Notes: a model not told the origin generated them from the letters alone. DNA of 64,000 bases from Micromussa lordhowensis (GCA_964020085.1 OZ026597.1:17588609-17652608), one strand, 5' to 3'; numbered from the stretch's first letter, positions 12,894 to 23,459 are shown. Made by a program: numbers and translations.

Positions 12894-15800
12894 GGTTGAC
12901 TGATTGTTTCAGCTGTTTGAGTGGCATGCCTGTAAACTAGCTTGTGTAGCTAAGTGCATGTCCACTATAAACAAACATTTGACATTTGATATTTTGTCGG
13001 TTGAGAAAAGACCAGAAGCCTGCGAGCAGGATTTCTGGTTTGGCATTTTGCGCTTCATGTGAGAAACACCAAACCAGAGAGTCTGCTTGCTGGACGACCA
13101 TCAATTGGACCCGATGTACCTTCATTTGACACATTGACGCGCTCATTGGAAAACGATGGAGTCTATTTGTAGTGTACTTTTTCAAGTGGTAGATGAGACA
13201 CATTTAACCGAAGTCATGGTTTGTAGGTTAAAGAAAGACCAGAAGCCTGCGAGCAGGATTTCTGGTTTGGAATTTAACACATCCGGACGCATCTGAATCG
13301 TAAGTAAACAAGACTTCAATTTCCCTAATATTACTGCCTGAATTCTACTCCACTGCACTGCAAAACATGAATATCTCAGTTGTCATTGCGGTTGAAAACG
13401 GCATCTTGCACAACCAAGTTGCGGTACAATAACGACTGTACAATTACAACTTCAAGTGGTAGATGACACATTCAACCAGATTAAAAGTTCGTTGAAGAAG
13501 GGAGGCTATAGCTTGCGAGCAGGAATTCGGATTTGGAATTTTAGCAGGCCCATCAACATGATGTGAACAGTACACGTATATTATTTAGCACCCGAGATCA
13601 ACAGGAGATTTGGTTTGGAATTCCACTTCCAATGTATGAAGCCAGAGTCAGCTCGCTCTGAATTACACGATTTATGCGCAAAACTCCAGCCATGCAGAGT
13701 CTGCTCAGCAGAAACATCAACATAATGTGACCGTTATATCATTTATCACTTATATCATTTGACACACAGACAAAAGCAAGGTATACTGCTTTTGTAATAG
13801 ATTTATAGCAATGACCTAACTGTGGTATATAATAGATTGACGCATGGAGGAATGAGAGCTGTAGCCTGCGAGCAGTAACTCTGGTTTGGAATTTCGTGTT
13901 TCATGTAAGAAATTCCAAGCAGAGATTCTGCTCGTTAGCCGGTAGGCCATCAGTTGGAGTGCTGGGCTTTCATCATTTGAGACACTGACACAATAATACT
14001 TACCTAAGTGTGGTAGATGACAGATTGACTCTTGGAGGACTGAAGGAACCATAGCCTGCGAGGAGGATTTCTGGTTTGGAATTTTGTGCTTTATGCGGGA
14101 AGTTCCAAACCAGAGAGTCTGCTTGCTAGGAGGACCTCAATTGGAGCGTTAAACTTTCATTTTTTTCACATTCAGAAAACGAGGGAGTCCTTTTGTGGAT
14201 GTGGATGACGGTCAAGGGAACACAAGAAGCCTCCGAGCAGGTTTTCGCGCTTCATGTGAGAAACTCCAAGCCGGATATGTCTGCTTGCTTGAAAGATCAT
14301 CAATGTGACCGTTAGAAGCATGTCGTTCAGCACACCGACACGCAGAAACAAACAGCTTTGAAACTTGTAGTCGAGGACAGTTGTTTCGACCTGTTTGTCT
14401 TTTTGACCACTATTTAATAATTGCGTTATTAGCCAGTTGGATTATGTTTCGTCAATACAATGAATTATTAACTTGATTTCCTGATTGATTTTGATTGACA
14501 CTAACTTACGTAATTAAGCCACGTGAATAAGTCAGTTTTCAGTTCAGACATTTCAGATTCGAAGATATGTGCACGTTTGCTAACCTGTCTCGCTGACCCG
14601 TTTTCTGTTATACCCTGACCTGTTTTATCTGTTGCTGACCTGTACACCGTGAAACAATCCTTCTAGACATCGTCAAAGAAATCGAATAATCTTATTGGAA
14701 TAAATTATACGATTTACGTAACCTAGTTGGATTGCCTGTTTGGTTTGTTGGACCAGATTATGTCATTTGTAATACTGTACTAGGAGAACTATTCTAGTAA
14801 CAATATTAAGCTCAGTAATGGGGTAGAAGTCGTAGTACTGTGGCAAATTGGACAGCAGAGGTTGTTGCGGTACAATACCAATAACATCTACTAGAGTTAG
14901 ATGGCAGATTCAATCACATTTAACGTCTGTTGGAGGAAGGAAGGAAACTGCTTACAAGCAGGAATTTTGGTTTGGAATTTCTCGCCTCATGCCAGAAACT
15001 TCAAACCAGAGAGCCTGCTTAACAGGGTCATCAACAAAATACGAACGTTTCACTGATATTATTAGACACACGTGGTCAACACACACATGGAGAAAACGCG
15101 GGTGATTTTGCAGAAAATTTACCGTTCAATATTGGAAGGAGAAACAAAGCCTGTGAGCCGGTGATTTGGTTTGGAATTCTACGTTTAATGCGAGGAATTC
15201 CAAATCAGAGCATCTGCTTGCTAGGAGAACCGTCAATTTGACCGTTATTAGAATGATATCATTTGAAACACAAACATACCCATGGGAAAAACGACACGTT
15301 TTGCAATTTGCTTTCCAAAAGCAGAAGATGACACATTCAAATGCATTCATCGTTTGCGATAAAAGGATCAAAACCTGCAAGCAGATGATGCGGTTCTATG
15401 GTAGACCTTATCCATGAAGACTAACCTAACTGTGATACATAACAGATTAACTCTTATAGGAAGAGGAACCATAGCCTGCGAACAGGAATTCTGATTTGGA
15501 ATTTCGTGCTTCATGCGAGAAATTCCAAACCAGATAGTCTGTTCGCTATGGGACACTGACACATTAAATACTGACCTTACCGTGGTAGATGACATATTGA
15601 CTCTTAGGGGAAAGAGAATCATGGCATGCGAGCGGGAATTCTGATTTGGAATTTCGTGCTTCGTGGGAGAACCAGAGTGTCGGCTCGCTAGGAGGACCAT
15701 CAATTGGAGCGTTAGACTTTCATTTGACAAACTGACACAATTATTATACAACGATGGAGTCTGTTGGTAGTGTAGTTTGCCATCGGTAGATGACGCATTC

Positions 15801-16849
15801 AACATAATTCATGGTTCGTCGTTTGCGGAAAGACCGGTAGCCTGCGAACTTGGTTACTGGTTTGGGATTTCGTTCTTCATGCGAGAAATTCCAAACCAGA
15901 GTCTGCTCGTTAGGAGGACCATCAATTGGATCGTTACATTTTCATTTGATAAACTCACACATTCATCGGAAAACGAGGGTGCCTACGATTTGTAGTGTAG
16001 TTTTATCGGCTAGCGGTAGATGACAGATTTAAAAGAATTCATAGCCTGCGAGTTGGATTTCTGCTTTGGAGTTTCGCGCTTCATGCGATTCATTTAGTTG
16101 AAACCAGAGAGTCTGCTCGCTAGAAGGACCATCAATTGGTGAGTTACACTTTCATCATTTGAGACACTGACATATTAAACACTGACCTAACTGTGGTCAG
16201 ATGACATATTGACTCTAGAGGAAAGGGAATCATAGCCTGCGAGCGGGAACTCTGATTTGGAATTTCGTGCTTGATGCGAGAAATTCCAAACCAGAGAATC
16301 TGCTCGCTAGGAGAACAATCCATTGGAGCGTTACATGTATATTTTCATTCGTAGTGACACATTCAACTGAAATCAGAGTTTGTCGGTCGAGGAAAGACCA
16401 GAAGCCTGCGAACAGGATTTCTGGTTTGGCGTTTTGCGCTTCATGTGAGAAACACCAAACCAGAGAGTCTGTTTGCTAGGAAGGCCATCAATTGGACCGT
16501 TGTACCTTCGTTTGACACATTGACGCACTCATTGGAAAGCGATGGAGTCTATTTGTAGTGTACTTTTTCCAGTGGTAGATGAGACATTCAACCGAAGTCA
16601 TAGGTTAAAAAAGACCAGAAGCCTGTGAGCAGGATTTCTGGTTTGGATTTTCGAACTTCATGGGCGAAATTGCAACCATAGAGTCTGCTTGCCTGGATGA
16701 CGATCATTTGGGCCGTTAGACTTCCGTCATTTGACACAATGATATACTCCTCGAACAATCATCAAGGTGACCGTTAGACCTATATCGTTCTGCACACCGA
16801 CACACGCACGTGAACACCTTTGAAACTGGCAGTCTAGCTAGAACAGCCG

Positions 16850-18120
16850 TTCGGAACTTCTGGTCTTATAATAGAAATTTGCGTTTCGCGCCTTTTTCTC
16901 GTTTAACCATAACAGATGTTCCCGCGTCTGACAGTCGTTATGTGTTTTCCAGTCCACTGAGAATGCTGGAAAAATCCTCCGCGTAATTTGATGACAAAGC
17001 GCTTGGTTGGACCCAGTGAACCCGGCACCACCCGTTTGAAATCAGAGAAAATTAGGGAGCTCTTTGAGAGGTTGGCGTTCTCGCTTTTAGATGTGATTTG
17101 TTTTTTTAAAGTTATTAAAACCGGAGGTGTTCCTTACCAAAAATCTCGATAATTTCTGTATTTCACCAAAATTAATTTGTCTATCCTTATTCTACTCTGA
17201 GGGTGTCTCTCTCATTTTGAGTTCTAAAAAACGGTGAAGCAGTGCACAATTATAATAGAAAATGTACAAACTTTTTCAATGATAATGCGTATCAGTTTAG
17301 GATCAGTACACTACGGTGTCACTTGTCAAGGCACCTGCACTGCACAGCGCACCGCCCACGTGCTCCCGCGATGAATCAGCGGAAGACAGTTCGAATCAAC
17401 AGTTACAGTTGCGTCAAGCGGAGGAGGACCTCGAAGCTGCTATTCCTCCTCGGCGTTAACATCTTTCTTTAATTTTATCATTTTGTGTCCAAAAGGAATT
17501 TTCGAATGCAAATTTATTAATTAAGACAAATCCATTTCTATCATCCGAGAGTTTTCAGGTTTGAAAATAGCGAATAGGTGTCTCTAACTCAGATAATCGA
17601 AATAGGACGCCGAAAAGCACTAAATAATCAAGATTAAACTGAAATAAAAACGAGACATTTCATGTAAAGGGGGGGGGGGGGGAGTCCTTATGCCGCACAT
17701 CACGTTTCAGGGTTTTCACATACCAACAGCAGTATTTTGGTCAGTTTTCCCTGTTCCATCTGTTGGACTACAACGAAGAAACATTTGGTGGCAAGCTAAT
17801 GGTTCACGGCCCAGGGACAACAGAGGAGAATTCGGAGGGATTCACTTCGGGGCGCATTTCTAACTCTGCAATTACCAGTTCTTATGTAACCTTGACTTGA
17901 TGTCAGTGTCTTTGTCTCAAATTGATCTATTTACCTGCAATTAACATACTTATTTGCTATTGTGGATTTTAACTTCAGAACACAATAGCAAAACAAAACA
18001 TATCACGATCGACCACTGAGTAAAATAAATAATGTATTCAGGGTCAGAGCTCAGACCTGAATGACTGAAGGGATTCAAAATGCCGTTTTATACAACATTT
18101 TAACTTAAGCAAAGGGTAAT
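16850..18120. other. No supported gene; contains a poly(G) tract
   Basis: The stretch after the array holds a run of about 13 G near 17,668-17,681 and several short open frames without motifs. Around 17,700-17,880 one frame stays open for about 60 codons with no recognisable domain. It may be unrelated sequence or part of the disrupted 5' end of gene copy A, but the similarity is too weak to call. Confidence 0.35.
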
Positions 18121-18172
18121 ATATAGTTGATAAAAGTGTTGTTTTTTGTCACTGACTTGTATATTACGGTAA

Positions 18173-18204
18173 GACGTTTCCGCTAACTCTTAAGCCTTCA
18201 TCAG
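18173..18204 (-). ncRNA. Candidate hammerhead ribozyme core of the PLE
   Basis: On the minus strand CTGATGA (18,204-18,198) is followed by a segment able to form a five-pair stem II with a GAG loop (GCTTAA.GAG.TTAGC, one bulged T), then GAAAC (18,180-18,176) and GTC. This order matches the conserved hammerhead core. Penelope-like elements are known to carry hammerhead motifs with very short stem III in their terminal regions. Stems I and III are not convincingly resolved here, so activity is unproven. Confidence 0.5.
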
Positions 18205-18291
18205 TTGAAAAAACCGCTTGATGTTACGCGCGATTTAAAAACTTTTAAATTGAAACGTTGCGCGTGCTGTATGCGCGTGACTCGAGAGAAT

Positions 18292-19878
18292 TTAAGTACG
18301 TGCAAGGCACTTGTAGACTTCTGGGATGACCATGTGATCATTCCCAGCGTTCGGGTCTTTTACGGACATCCAAGCCTCCAGAAAAAGCCGCTGATGGTAA
18401 TGCTCCTCATGACCGACGACTTCAACGTTTTCAAAATCCATATGATGATGATGCTCGTGAACATGGCACGCAAGTTTGGAGTTATGGTCGAACATCAGAA
18501 CAGCCTTTTTGTGCTCAGAAACCCGCGTCTTCAGTGCTCTTTCGGTCTGGCCATAGTATACAAAATCGCATTGACTGCAATTGATTCTGTACACTATTCC
18601 AGATGACGGACGGTCGGTTTCATCCTGCTGCTTGGGTCGAGGAAAAAGACTGTTGATGGTTCTCTGTGGCTGGTAGGAAACTCGCAAACTTTGTTGCTTT
18701 AGCACGCGACCAATTCTTTCGGAGACGCCCTTAACATACGGAAGTACTACATAACCATTCGTGGTAGGCTGACATGGTTTTGTTGCCAGCGCTCTTTCGC
18801 ATTCCTTGATAAAGCCAGACGGGTAATTGTTCTCTCGAAGCACCGCTTTTACTCTTTGCGCCTCCTCGCGTTTTCCTTTACTCGTGGAGGGAATGTTTCT
18901 CGCGCGAAGGAGTAACGTGTTAACCACTGATCTTTTGTGGCACGAGGGGTGGTGGGAGAGAAAATCAAGATAACGGTCTGTATGGGTTGGTTTTCTGTAA
19001 ACCTCCACTTGAATTGCCTTTCCGTGTCTGGACGTGATGGTGTCAAGGAAAGGTAAGCCATACCCGTTAAAGTCTTCAAGTTCCAAAGTGAACTGAACGT
19101 TAGCATTGATTGAGTTCAGATGTTGGTGAAAAGCGTCGACTTGATCCTTTTTTAGGCAAGAATGGCTGTCGTCAACATAACGAAACCACCATTTGGGAGG
19201 ATGAAGAGCTGTGGTGATGGCTGTCTCTTCTATTACTTCCATTACGAGGTCGGCCAACACAGGACTGATTGGGGAACGCATTGCACACCCAAAAATCTGC
19301 TTGTAATGGTGGCCATCATGTTTGAAATAGTTGTTAGTTAGCACAAATTCCAGAAGCTTCATCACGTTGGAAACAGACATGTTCGTACGTTCTGCTAGGT
19401 TTTGATCCTGTTGAAGCCTCTCTTTGGTGATGGTACGTGCTAAATCCACCGGAATGGAGGTGAATAATGATTTCACATCAAATGACACCATAATTTCATC
19501 ATCGGCAATAGAATATTGTTTGAGTTCGTGGACAAATTCAGAACTGTTTTTGACTGTGTAGGAATTCTTTCGAAGTGGAGCCAAGATTGAAACAAGATGT
19601 TTAGATACAGCATACGTTGGACTGCCTATGCTGCTTGTAATCGGCCTGAGAGGTCTCTCAGGTTTGTGAATTTTGGGGAGGCCATAGAAAGATGCCGGTG
19701 TAGAATTATTGCAGTGAAGTTTTTTATAAAGGTTTGGACCAATTTGTGGTGTCGTTCCAGTGTTATCGACTTTGATGTTGAGCAAGAGTTTGTTTAGGTC
19801 TTTTTCAACCCTTGTTGTTGGATTTAACCTCTTGTCGGTTAATTGCGAATAAGTTTCTACTTTGCTAGATAACACCAA
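18292..19878 (-). CDS. Penelope-like RT/GIY-YIG polyprotein fragment
   Basis: The open frame runs 528 codons to its stop, but its first codon is TTG. The true element start is missing, so this is the C-terminal part of a longer polyprotein. Recognisable landmarks are YGLPKIHKP (65-73), FDVKSLFTSIP (133-143), the RT catalytic YVDD (234-237), GLPFLDT (274-280), and a C-terminal GIY-YIG module. The module has GIVY (427-430), a CxxC pair (434/437), YYGQT (441-445), arginines at 448 and 452, and a glutamate at 501. The family motif usually reading MGSP is MRSP here (200-203). The product would copy element RNA at a nicked target. Absence of internal stops suggests a fairly young insertion, though truncation makes autonomous activity unlikely. 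Confidence 0.85.
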   Translation of the reverse strand: MVLSSKVETYSQLTDKRLNPTTRVEKDLNKLLLNIKVDNTGTTPQIGPNLYKKLHCNNSTPASFYGLPKIHKPERPLRPITSSIGSPTYAVSKHLVSILAPLRKNSYTVKNSSEFVHELKQYSIADDEIMVSFDVKSLFTSIPVDLARTITKERLQQDQNLAERTNMSVSNVMKLLEFVLTNNYFKHDGHHYKQIFGCAMRSPISPVLADLVMEVIEETAITTALHPPKWWFRYVDDSHSCLKKDQVDAFHQHLNSINANVQFTLELEDFNGYGLPFLDTITSRHGKAIQVEVYRKPTHTDRYLDFLSHHPSCHKRSVVNTLLLRARNIPSTSKGKREEAQRVKAVLRENNYPSGFIKECERALATKPCQPTTNGYVVLPYVKGVSERIGRVLKQQSLRVSYQPQRTINSLFPRPKQQDETDRPSSGIVYRINCSQCDFVYYGQTERALKTRVSEHKKAVLMFDHNSKLACHVHEHHHHMDFENVEVVGHEEHYHQRLFLEAWMSVKDPNAGNDHMVIPEVYKCLART

Positions 19879-19916
19879 GACTTATTCGCAATTAACCGAC
19901 AAGAGGTTAAATCCAA
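19818..19916. repeat. Perfect 37-bp inverted repeat at PLE/host junction
   Basis: Arms 19,818-19,854 and 19,880-19,916 are exact reverse complements separated by 25 nt. The repeated bases are element coding sequence (TYSQLTDKRLNP frame), not host exon. The arm therefore arose during integration by snap-back or template switching. Confidence 0.95.
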
Positions 19917-20298
19917 TCGGGCATGACATTAGAAGCGTGCACGCTGACAATTTTGCTCGCTGCTACTTTGAATGTAGTTTAGAGGAAAGATGCCAGAGTG
20001 TGACGTTTCTCTGGAAAGAAAACGAATGTCAAATGAAGAGGGAGACGAAGAAGTCAAGATCTAGAGACTTTGTACAAAATCTGTCAGCTACTTATATGGA
20101 GAATAACGTTCGAGGTCTGTTCATCCACCGTTTTTACACAATGGTCCAAATGGTTTTCAAATGACATTTGACGAGTAGCCCTTACCAACAAATTCATATC
20201 CCCAACGTTCTACAAGGGGGGGAGGTCCCCCTTAGGTTTGTTCTAAAATTACGCACAAAAGCTATTTTGCATTTAGTACACGGCTCTCTCCCCTCCGT

Positions 20299-20590
20299 GG
20301 GAGGCGCGGTGGCCCCATGGTTAGTGCGCTCGACTCCGGAGCGAGCGCTCCGGGTTCGAGCCCTGGCCGGGGACATTGTGTTGTGTTCTTGGGCAAGACA
20401 CTTCACTCTCACAGTGCCTCTCTCCACCCGGGTGTATAAATGGGTACCGGCGAATTTGGTGCTGGGGGTAACCCTGCGATGGACTAGCATCCCATCCAGG
20501 GGGGAGTAGAAATACTCCTAGTCGCTTCATGCTACTGAAACCGGGATAAGCTCCGGCCTGATGATGAGCCACTAGGCTCGTATGCAGACT
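20299..20590 (+). mobile_element. tRNA-derived SINE (+ copy)
   Basis: A 5' tRNA-like head (gaggcgcggtggccccatgg, then B box GGTTCGAGCCC) leads into a body with 'cttgggcaagacacttcac', 'gtataaatgggtaccggcga', 'gatggactagcatcccatcc' and the end 'ctcgtatgcagact'. It lies in intron 1 of gene copy A, in the sense orientation. A second near-full copy at 21,427-21,716 is inverted, and degenerate fragments are at 29.2, 35.05, 50.05 and 52.65 kb. Confidence 0.85.
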
Positions 20591-21426
20591 TTACCTTTTA
20601 CATGGCTCTCAGCTTGCTGTATAAGGTATGAGTTTTATGCTGGTTTTTGCGTCAAATGAGGTCACTTGTCGTCATTAAAACTGCCATCTTGGATTTCACT
20701 ATTTCCTCATGAAGTTAGGGAACATCGTAAAATGCTAATAATGAAATAAATAAAAATAGTAAAAAAAATAGTAATTCTACAATGCTTCTCAAGAACTGCA
20801 AAAATCGAAGAATTTCGTCTGAACAAGACAAGAAACCTGGTTGACTGACAAAGCCTGACGTGGCCTCAAGTGATCGGCCTTTCAACTGACTGGCGGCCAA
20901 CCTTTGAGCTGACCTCTGACAGACAACTAGGCTTTTTAATGACAAATTACCAAGCTCAAATGCTCAAACGTTTGACAGACAACTGACAAACAACCAAAAG
21001 TGGTTTTTGTCAAGTGAGTATGTCTCTCTGATCATGATTTCTTGCAGCAAAGAAAGGCTCAAAACCCTCATTTAAGCGGTGAGGCTCAGGGAGATGGCGA
21101 GTACTGGATCGACCCAACAGGCTCAGAGAACGCCTTCACAGTTTTCTGTGACATGACATCTGTTCAAGGTACATTGAACTAATGTTTCCTTATTACATGA
21201 AATTTTCTTGACACTTTCATTTCGCGATTGCGAAACTAAAGTGGACTAAAATGACTCAAAAATTATTACCAATGAAACGTTTCTAAAAGAAAGTTTCAAA
21301 ATAATCTGAGACAATGTCTTAGTCCACCTCAACACTTTCGTCTTCCATGCGCACTTCAAGCGACACTTCTTTGGTACAGTCATCAAACTGTCCATTATAT
21401 TCGCTGGCTCCTTGTAATTCTGTAAA

Positions 21427-21716
21427 AGTCTGCATACGAGCCAAGTGGCCCATCAGGCCGGAGCTTATCCCGGTTTTCGTGGCATGAAGCAACTAGGAAT
21501 ATTTCTACTCCCCTCTGGGTGGGATGCTAGTCCATCGCAGGGTTACCCCCAGCATTAAATTCGCCGGTACCCATTTATACACCTGGGTGGAGAGAGGCAC
21601 TGTGAGAGTAAAGTGTCTTGCCTAAGAACACAACGCAATGTCCCAGGCCAGGACTCGAACCCATAGCGCTCGCTCCGGAGTCGAGTGCACTAGCCATGAG
21701 GCCACCGCGCCTCCCT
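21427..21716 (-). mobile_element. tRNA-derived SINE (- copy) with 15-bp target duplication
   Basis: This is the reverse-complement copy of the SINE at 20,299-20,590, complete from the tRNA head to the 'gcagact' end. It is bounded by a perfect 15-bp direct repeat, 'ttgtaattctgtaaa', at 21,412-21,426 and 21,717-21,731. This is the target-site duplication expected from LINE-mediated integration and fixes the element ends. It lies in intron 2 of gene copy A. Confidence 0.9.
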
Positions 21717-22266
21717 TTGTAATTCTGTAAACCTCTCAAAAGGTTCCACGTTCTTTGTGCAGGTACCAAGTCTCACTGTTGCCTTCTTATTTAAGTTGTG
21801 ACCATCTGAAATGCGTTGATGTAATAAACTCGATATGCGATATTACTTTGCCTTTGATGCTTTTAAATTTAAGTCGTTTTACCCACCTTAGTTCAAAAAC
21901 TGTGACATCAAATTGTCAAGGAAATACCAAACTTGTAACGAAATTAAAGTGAATTTTCGCAAAAACCCCGACATTTATTTAAGTGTCTTAAAATATATGA
22001 CCTCCGAAATTGCGAAATAACAATTTTTCTACAGCTGGCAAACACAGATAAATTTCGGTTTTTGTATGATCACCAACCAAAAGCCCGGAAATATTCCATG
22101 TTTGAATGCCCCTTTCTCCACATCGCTATCATCTATTTTTTTCCACCAACTTCTTTCACATTTTTTGCTTTGAAAGGATTGAAATCGATCGCCATTGTGA
22201 CTCTCGTCGACTAATTCTTTCAATAATAAAGGGGGACTGTTGTGCTGCGTAGGTGGGGAGTATTAC

Positions 22267-22494
22267 AAGATAATTTGGTTTTATCAACTGCGTTGATAAT
22301 GTGAATTGGCCACCATAAAGAGATTCAAAAGCTGACGTTTCGAGCGTTAGCCCTTCGTCGGAGTGAATCCGATCGTTAGCCCTTCGTCTATACCCTCCGT
22401 CGAAGGGCTAACGCTCGAAACGTCAGCTTTCGAATCTCTTTACGGTCTCCAATTCACATTATCAAAGGCTCAGTTGATAAAACCAAATTATCTT
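22267..22494. repeat. Palindromic repeat, arms about 97 bp (possible PLE terminal repeat)
   Basis: Arms 22,267-22,363 and 22,396-22,494 are near reverse complements carrying 'ttggttttatcaac', 'gtgaattgg', 'aaagagattc' and 'ctgacgtttcgagcgttag'. A second member is at 44,558-44,735. The centre of each arm (GGGCTAACGCTCGAAACGTC) resembles a degenerate hammerhead core. Identification as a solo PLE terminal repeat is an inference. It sits about 135 bp upstream of exon 3 of gene copy A. Confidence 0.65.
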
Positions 22495-23459
22495 ATTTTT
22501 TCAGTAATTTGCCGTCTAAAGGTGTTAGAAAGAATTAGACAAAAAGTTTCTAGCAGGAAAGAAGGTTAACAATCTAAGATTCATTCATTTTTGGTCTTTA
22601 CTCTAGCGCTATGTTTCTATTAAATTCAGGCGGATGGACACTTATCAGTCGTTTTCTGATGGAAGATCCAAGTTCTCCACAAGATACGACTGTCGAGTCC
22701 GATTGTTACAGAGAGATCCTTCCTAACTACCACACCAACAGCCAGCTTTTGCTGCGAGATGGCTTCAATCAGTTGAAGACTGACATGGGCTTTTCTCAGA
22801 TCCGGTTTTACTGTTATAAGAAGAAGAGAGACCGAGTGTTTCACATCGTAACCAACCAGAACACAAAGGGAGCTAACGTAGTGAAGTTTTTTACCGAGTC
22901 TGACACTATCCCTGCAACTTGTGGCTCTTTTACACGCCTCCCTGATGACAACTCAACTCTGGCCAACAGATGTAATGATTGGGGTTATAAGATCACAAAC
23001 AAATGGGGACATGAAAACAGCCTTACTAAAAACCGCCTCTATTTAAGGCCGATTTTGTGGGCACGGGAACGTTACTTCACTCTTAGTGGTGACCCTCTTA
23101 CTTGTGATGACAATTTAAATGGCCTCGATATGTCTAAGGGAGACAAGTGGCAGATATCTTTGTACGATAAGGCAATTACTTTCAATGTTTTATAGCGGTT
23201 TTCAGTTAACTGTCAAAGACAACACATTATTGCTTTGAATTTGCTTCACACAGCTTTATGATTGGTTTAAAGAAGTTCGTACCACTAATCAGATTTAAAA
23301 GCGAAACCAATTGCGAGGTCACGTGTTTTCTCCCGCGCTTGTTGACATATGTATCTCCTTCCATTTCTTGTCTGAAAACGTCTCGATATGAAGCTTTTCA
23401 TGAGAAACAATCTTGCAATCAGAAGTGCTCTGGTAGTTATTTGTGCGTACGGCTTACTA

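Larger units (their letters stand above)
9147..16730. repeat. Array of about 28 hairpin-forming repeat units
   Basis: A core unit recurs about 28 times, complete or partial. It reads 'agcctgcgagcaggatt', inner arm CTGGTTTGGAATTTC, loop of about 13 nt (gtgcttcatgcga), inner arm GAAATTCCAAACCAG, then 'agagtctgctcgctagg'. The inner arms are reverse complements and the outer sequences also pair imperfectly, giving a foldback of about 75-80 nt. Approximate starts are 9147, 9349, 9543, 9640, 9806, 9925, 11335, 11590, 11782, 12293, 12485, 12675, 13014, 13232, 13507, 13610, 13860, 14050, 14226, 14950, 15147, 15468, 15622, 15832, 16039, 16231, 16400 and 16616. Spacers share 'gaggaccatcaattggagcg' and 'catttgacacactgacac'. 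Blocks of units are themselves duplicated. No protein gene is supported: repeated peptides in all frames are shadows of the repeat. Confidence 0.85.
18150..19916 (-). mobile_element. Penelope-like retroelement, 5'-truncated, with inverted 5' tip
   Basis: The minus strand carries a continuous frame with Penelope-type reverse transcriptase followed by a GIY-YIG endonuclease, the signature of EN+ Penelope-like elements. The frame is cut at its N-terminal side. There the last 37 bases (19,818-19,854) are repeated as a perfect inverted copy at 19,880-19,916 after a 25-nt spacer. Immediately beyond, the sequence becomes the PAN/Apple exon of a host gene copy, so this marks the insertion junction. 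The 3' side carries a hammerhead-like motif at 18,173-18,204. The exact 3' boundary is not resolved; 18,150 is approximate. Confidence 0.85.
19917..23195 (+). pseudogene. PAN/fibrinogen-like gene copy A (disrupted)
   Basis: Three exon equivalents of the intact gene at 33.2-36.05 kb are visible. Exon 1, PAN/Apple part, is 19,917-20,114 (GHDIRSVHADNFARC and on), donor gtctgt. Exon 2 is 21,048-21,168 (GDGEYWIDP, VFCDM), flanked by cag and gtacat. Exon 3 is 22,630-23,195 (GWTLISRF to the stop), acceptor ttcag. The signal-peptide half of exon 1 is replaced by the Penelope insertion. Exon 2 lacks 29 bp relative to copy C, removing the segment with the first cysteine and shifting the frame to a stop. 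Exon 3 is fully open (187 codons plus stop). It is likely a pseudogene unless exon 3 is used in another transcript. The 3' flank up to about 23,460 is homologous to the flank of copy C. Confidence 0.75.

Noticed and set aside
9257..16479. Many open frames with recurring peptides such as NSKPESLLARRTI
   Set aside because: They appear in several frames and both strands because the DNA repeat itself recurs. No consistent start, stop or frame across units.
9147..16730. CRISPR array
   Set aside because: Repeats are diverged, 75-80 bp and variably spaced, and the genome is eukaryotic.
17690..17890. Missing 5' half of exon 1 of gene copy A (a PRDNRGEFGG frame recalls KDNREEFGF of copy C)
   Set aside because: The match covers only a few residues, the flanking sequence does not align and the frame ends in a stop.
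20299..20372. Functional tRNA gene
   Set aside because: The tRNA-like part continues into a SINE body present in several copies, one with a 15-bp target duplication.
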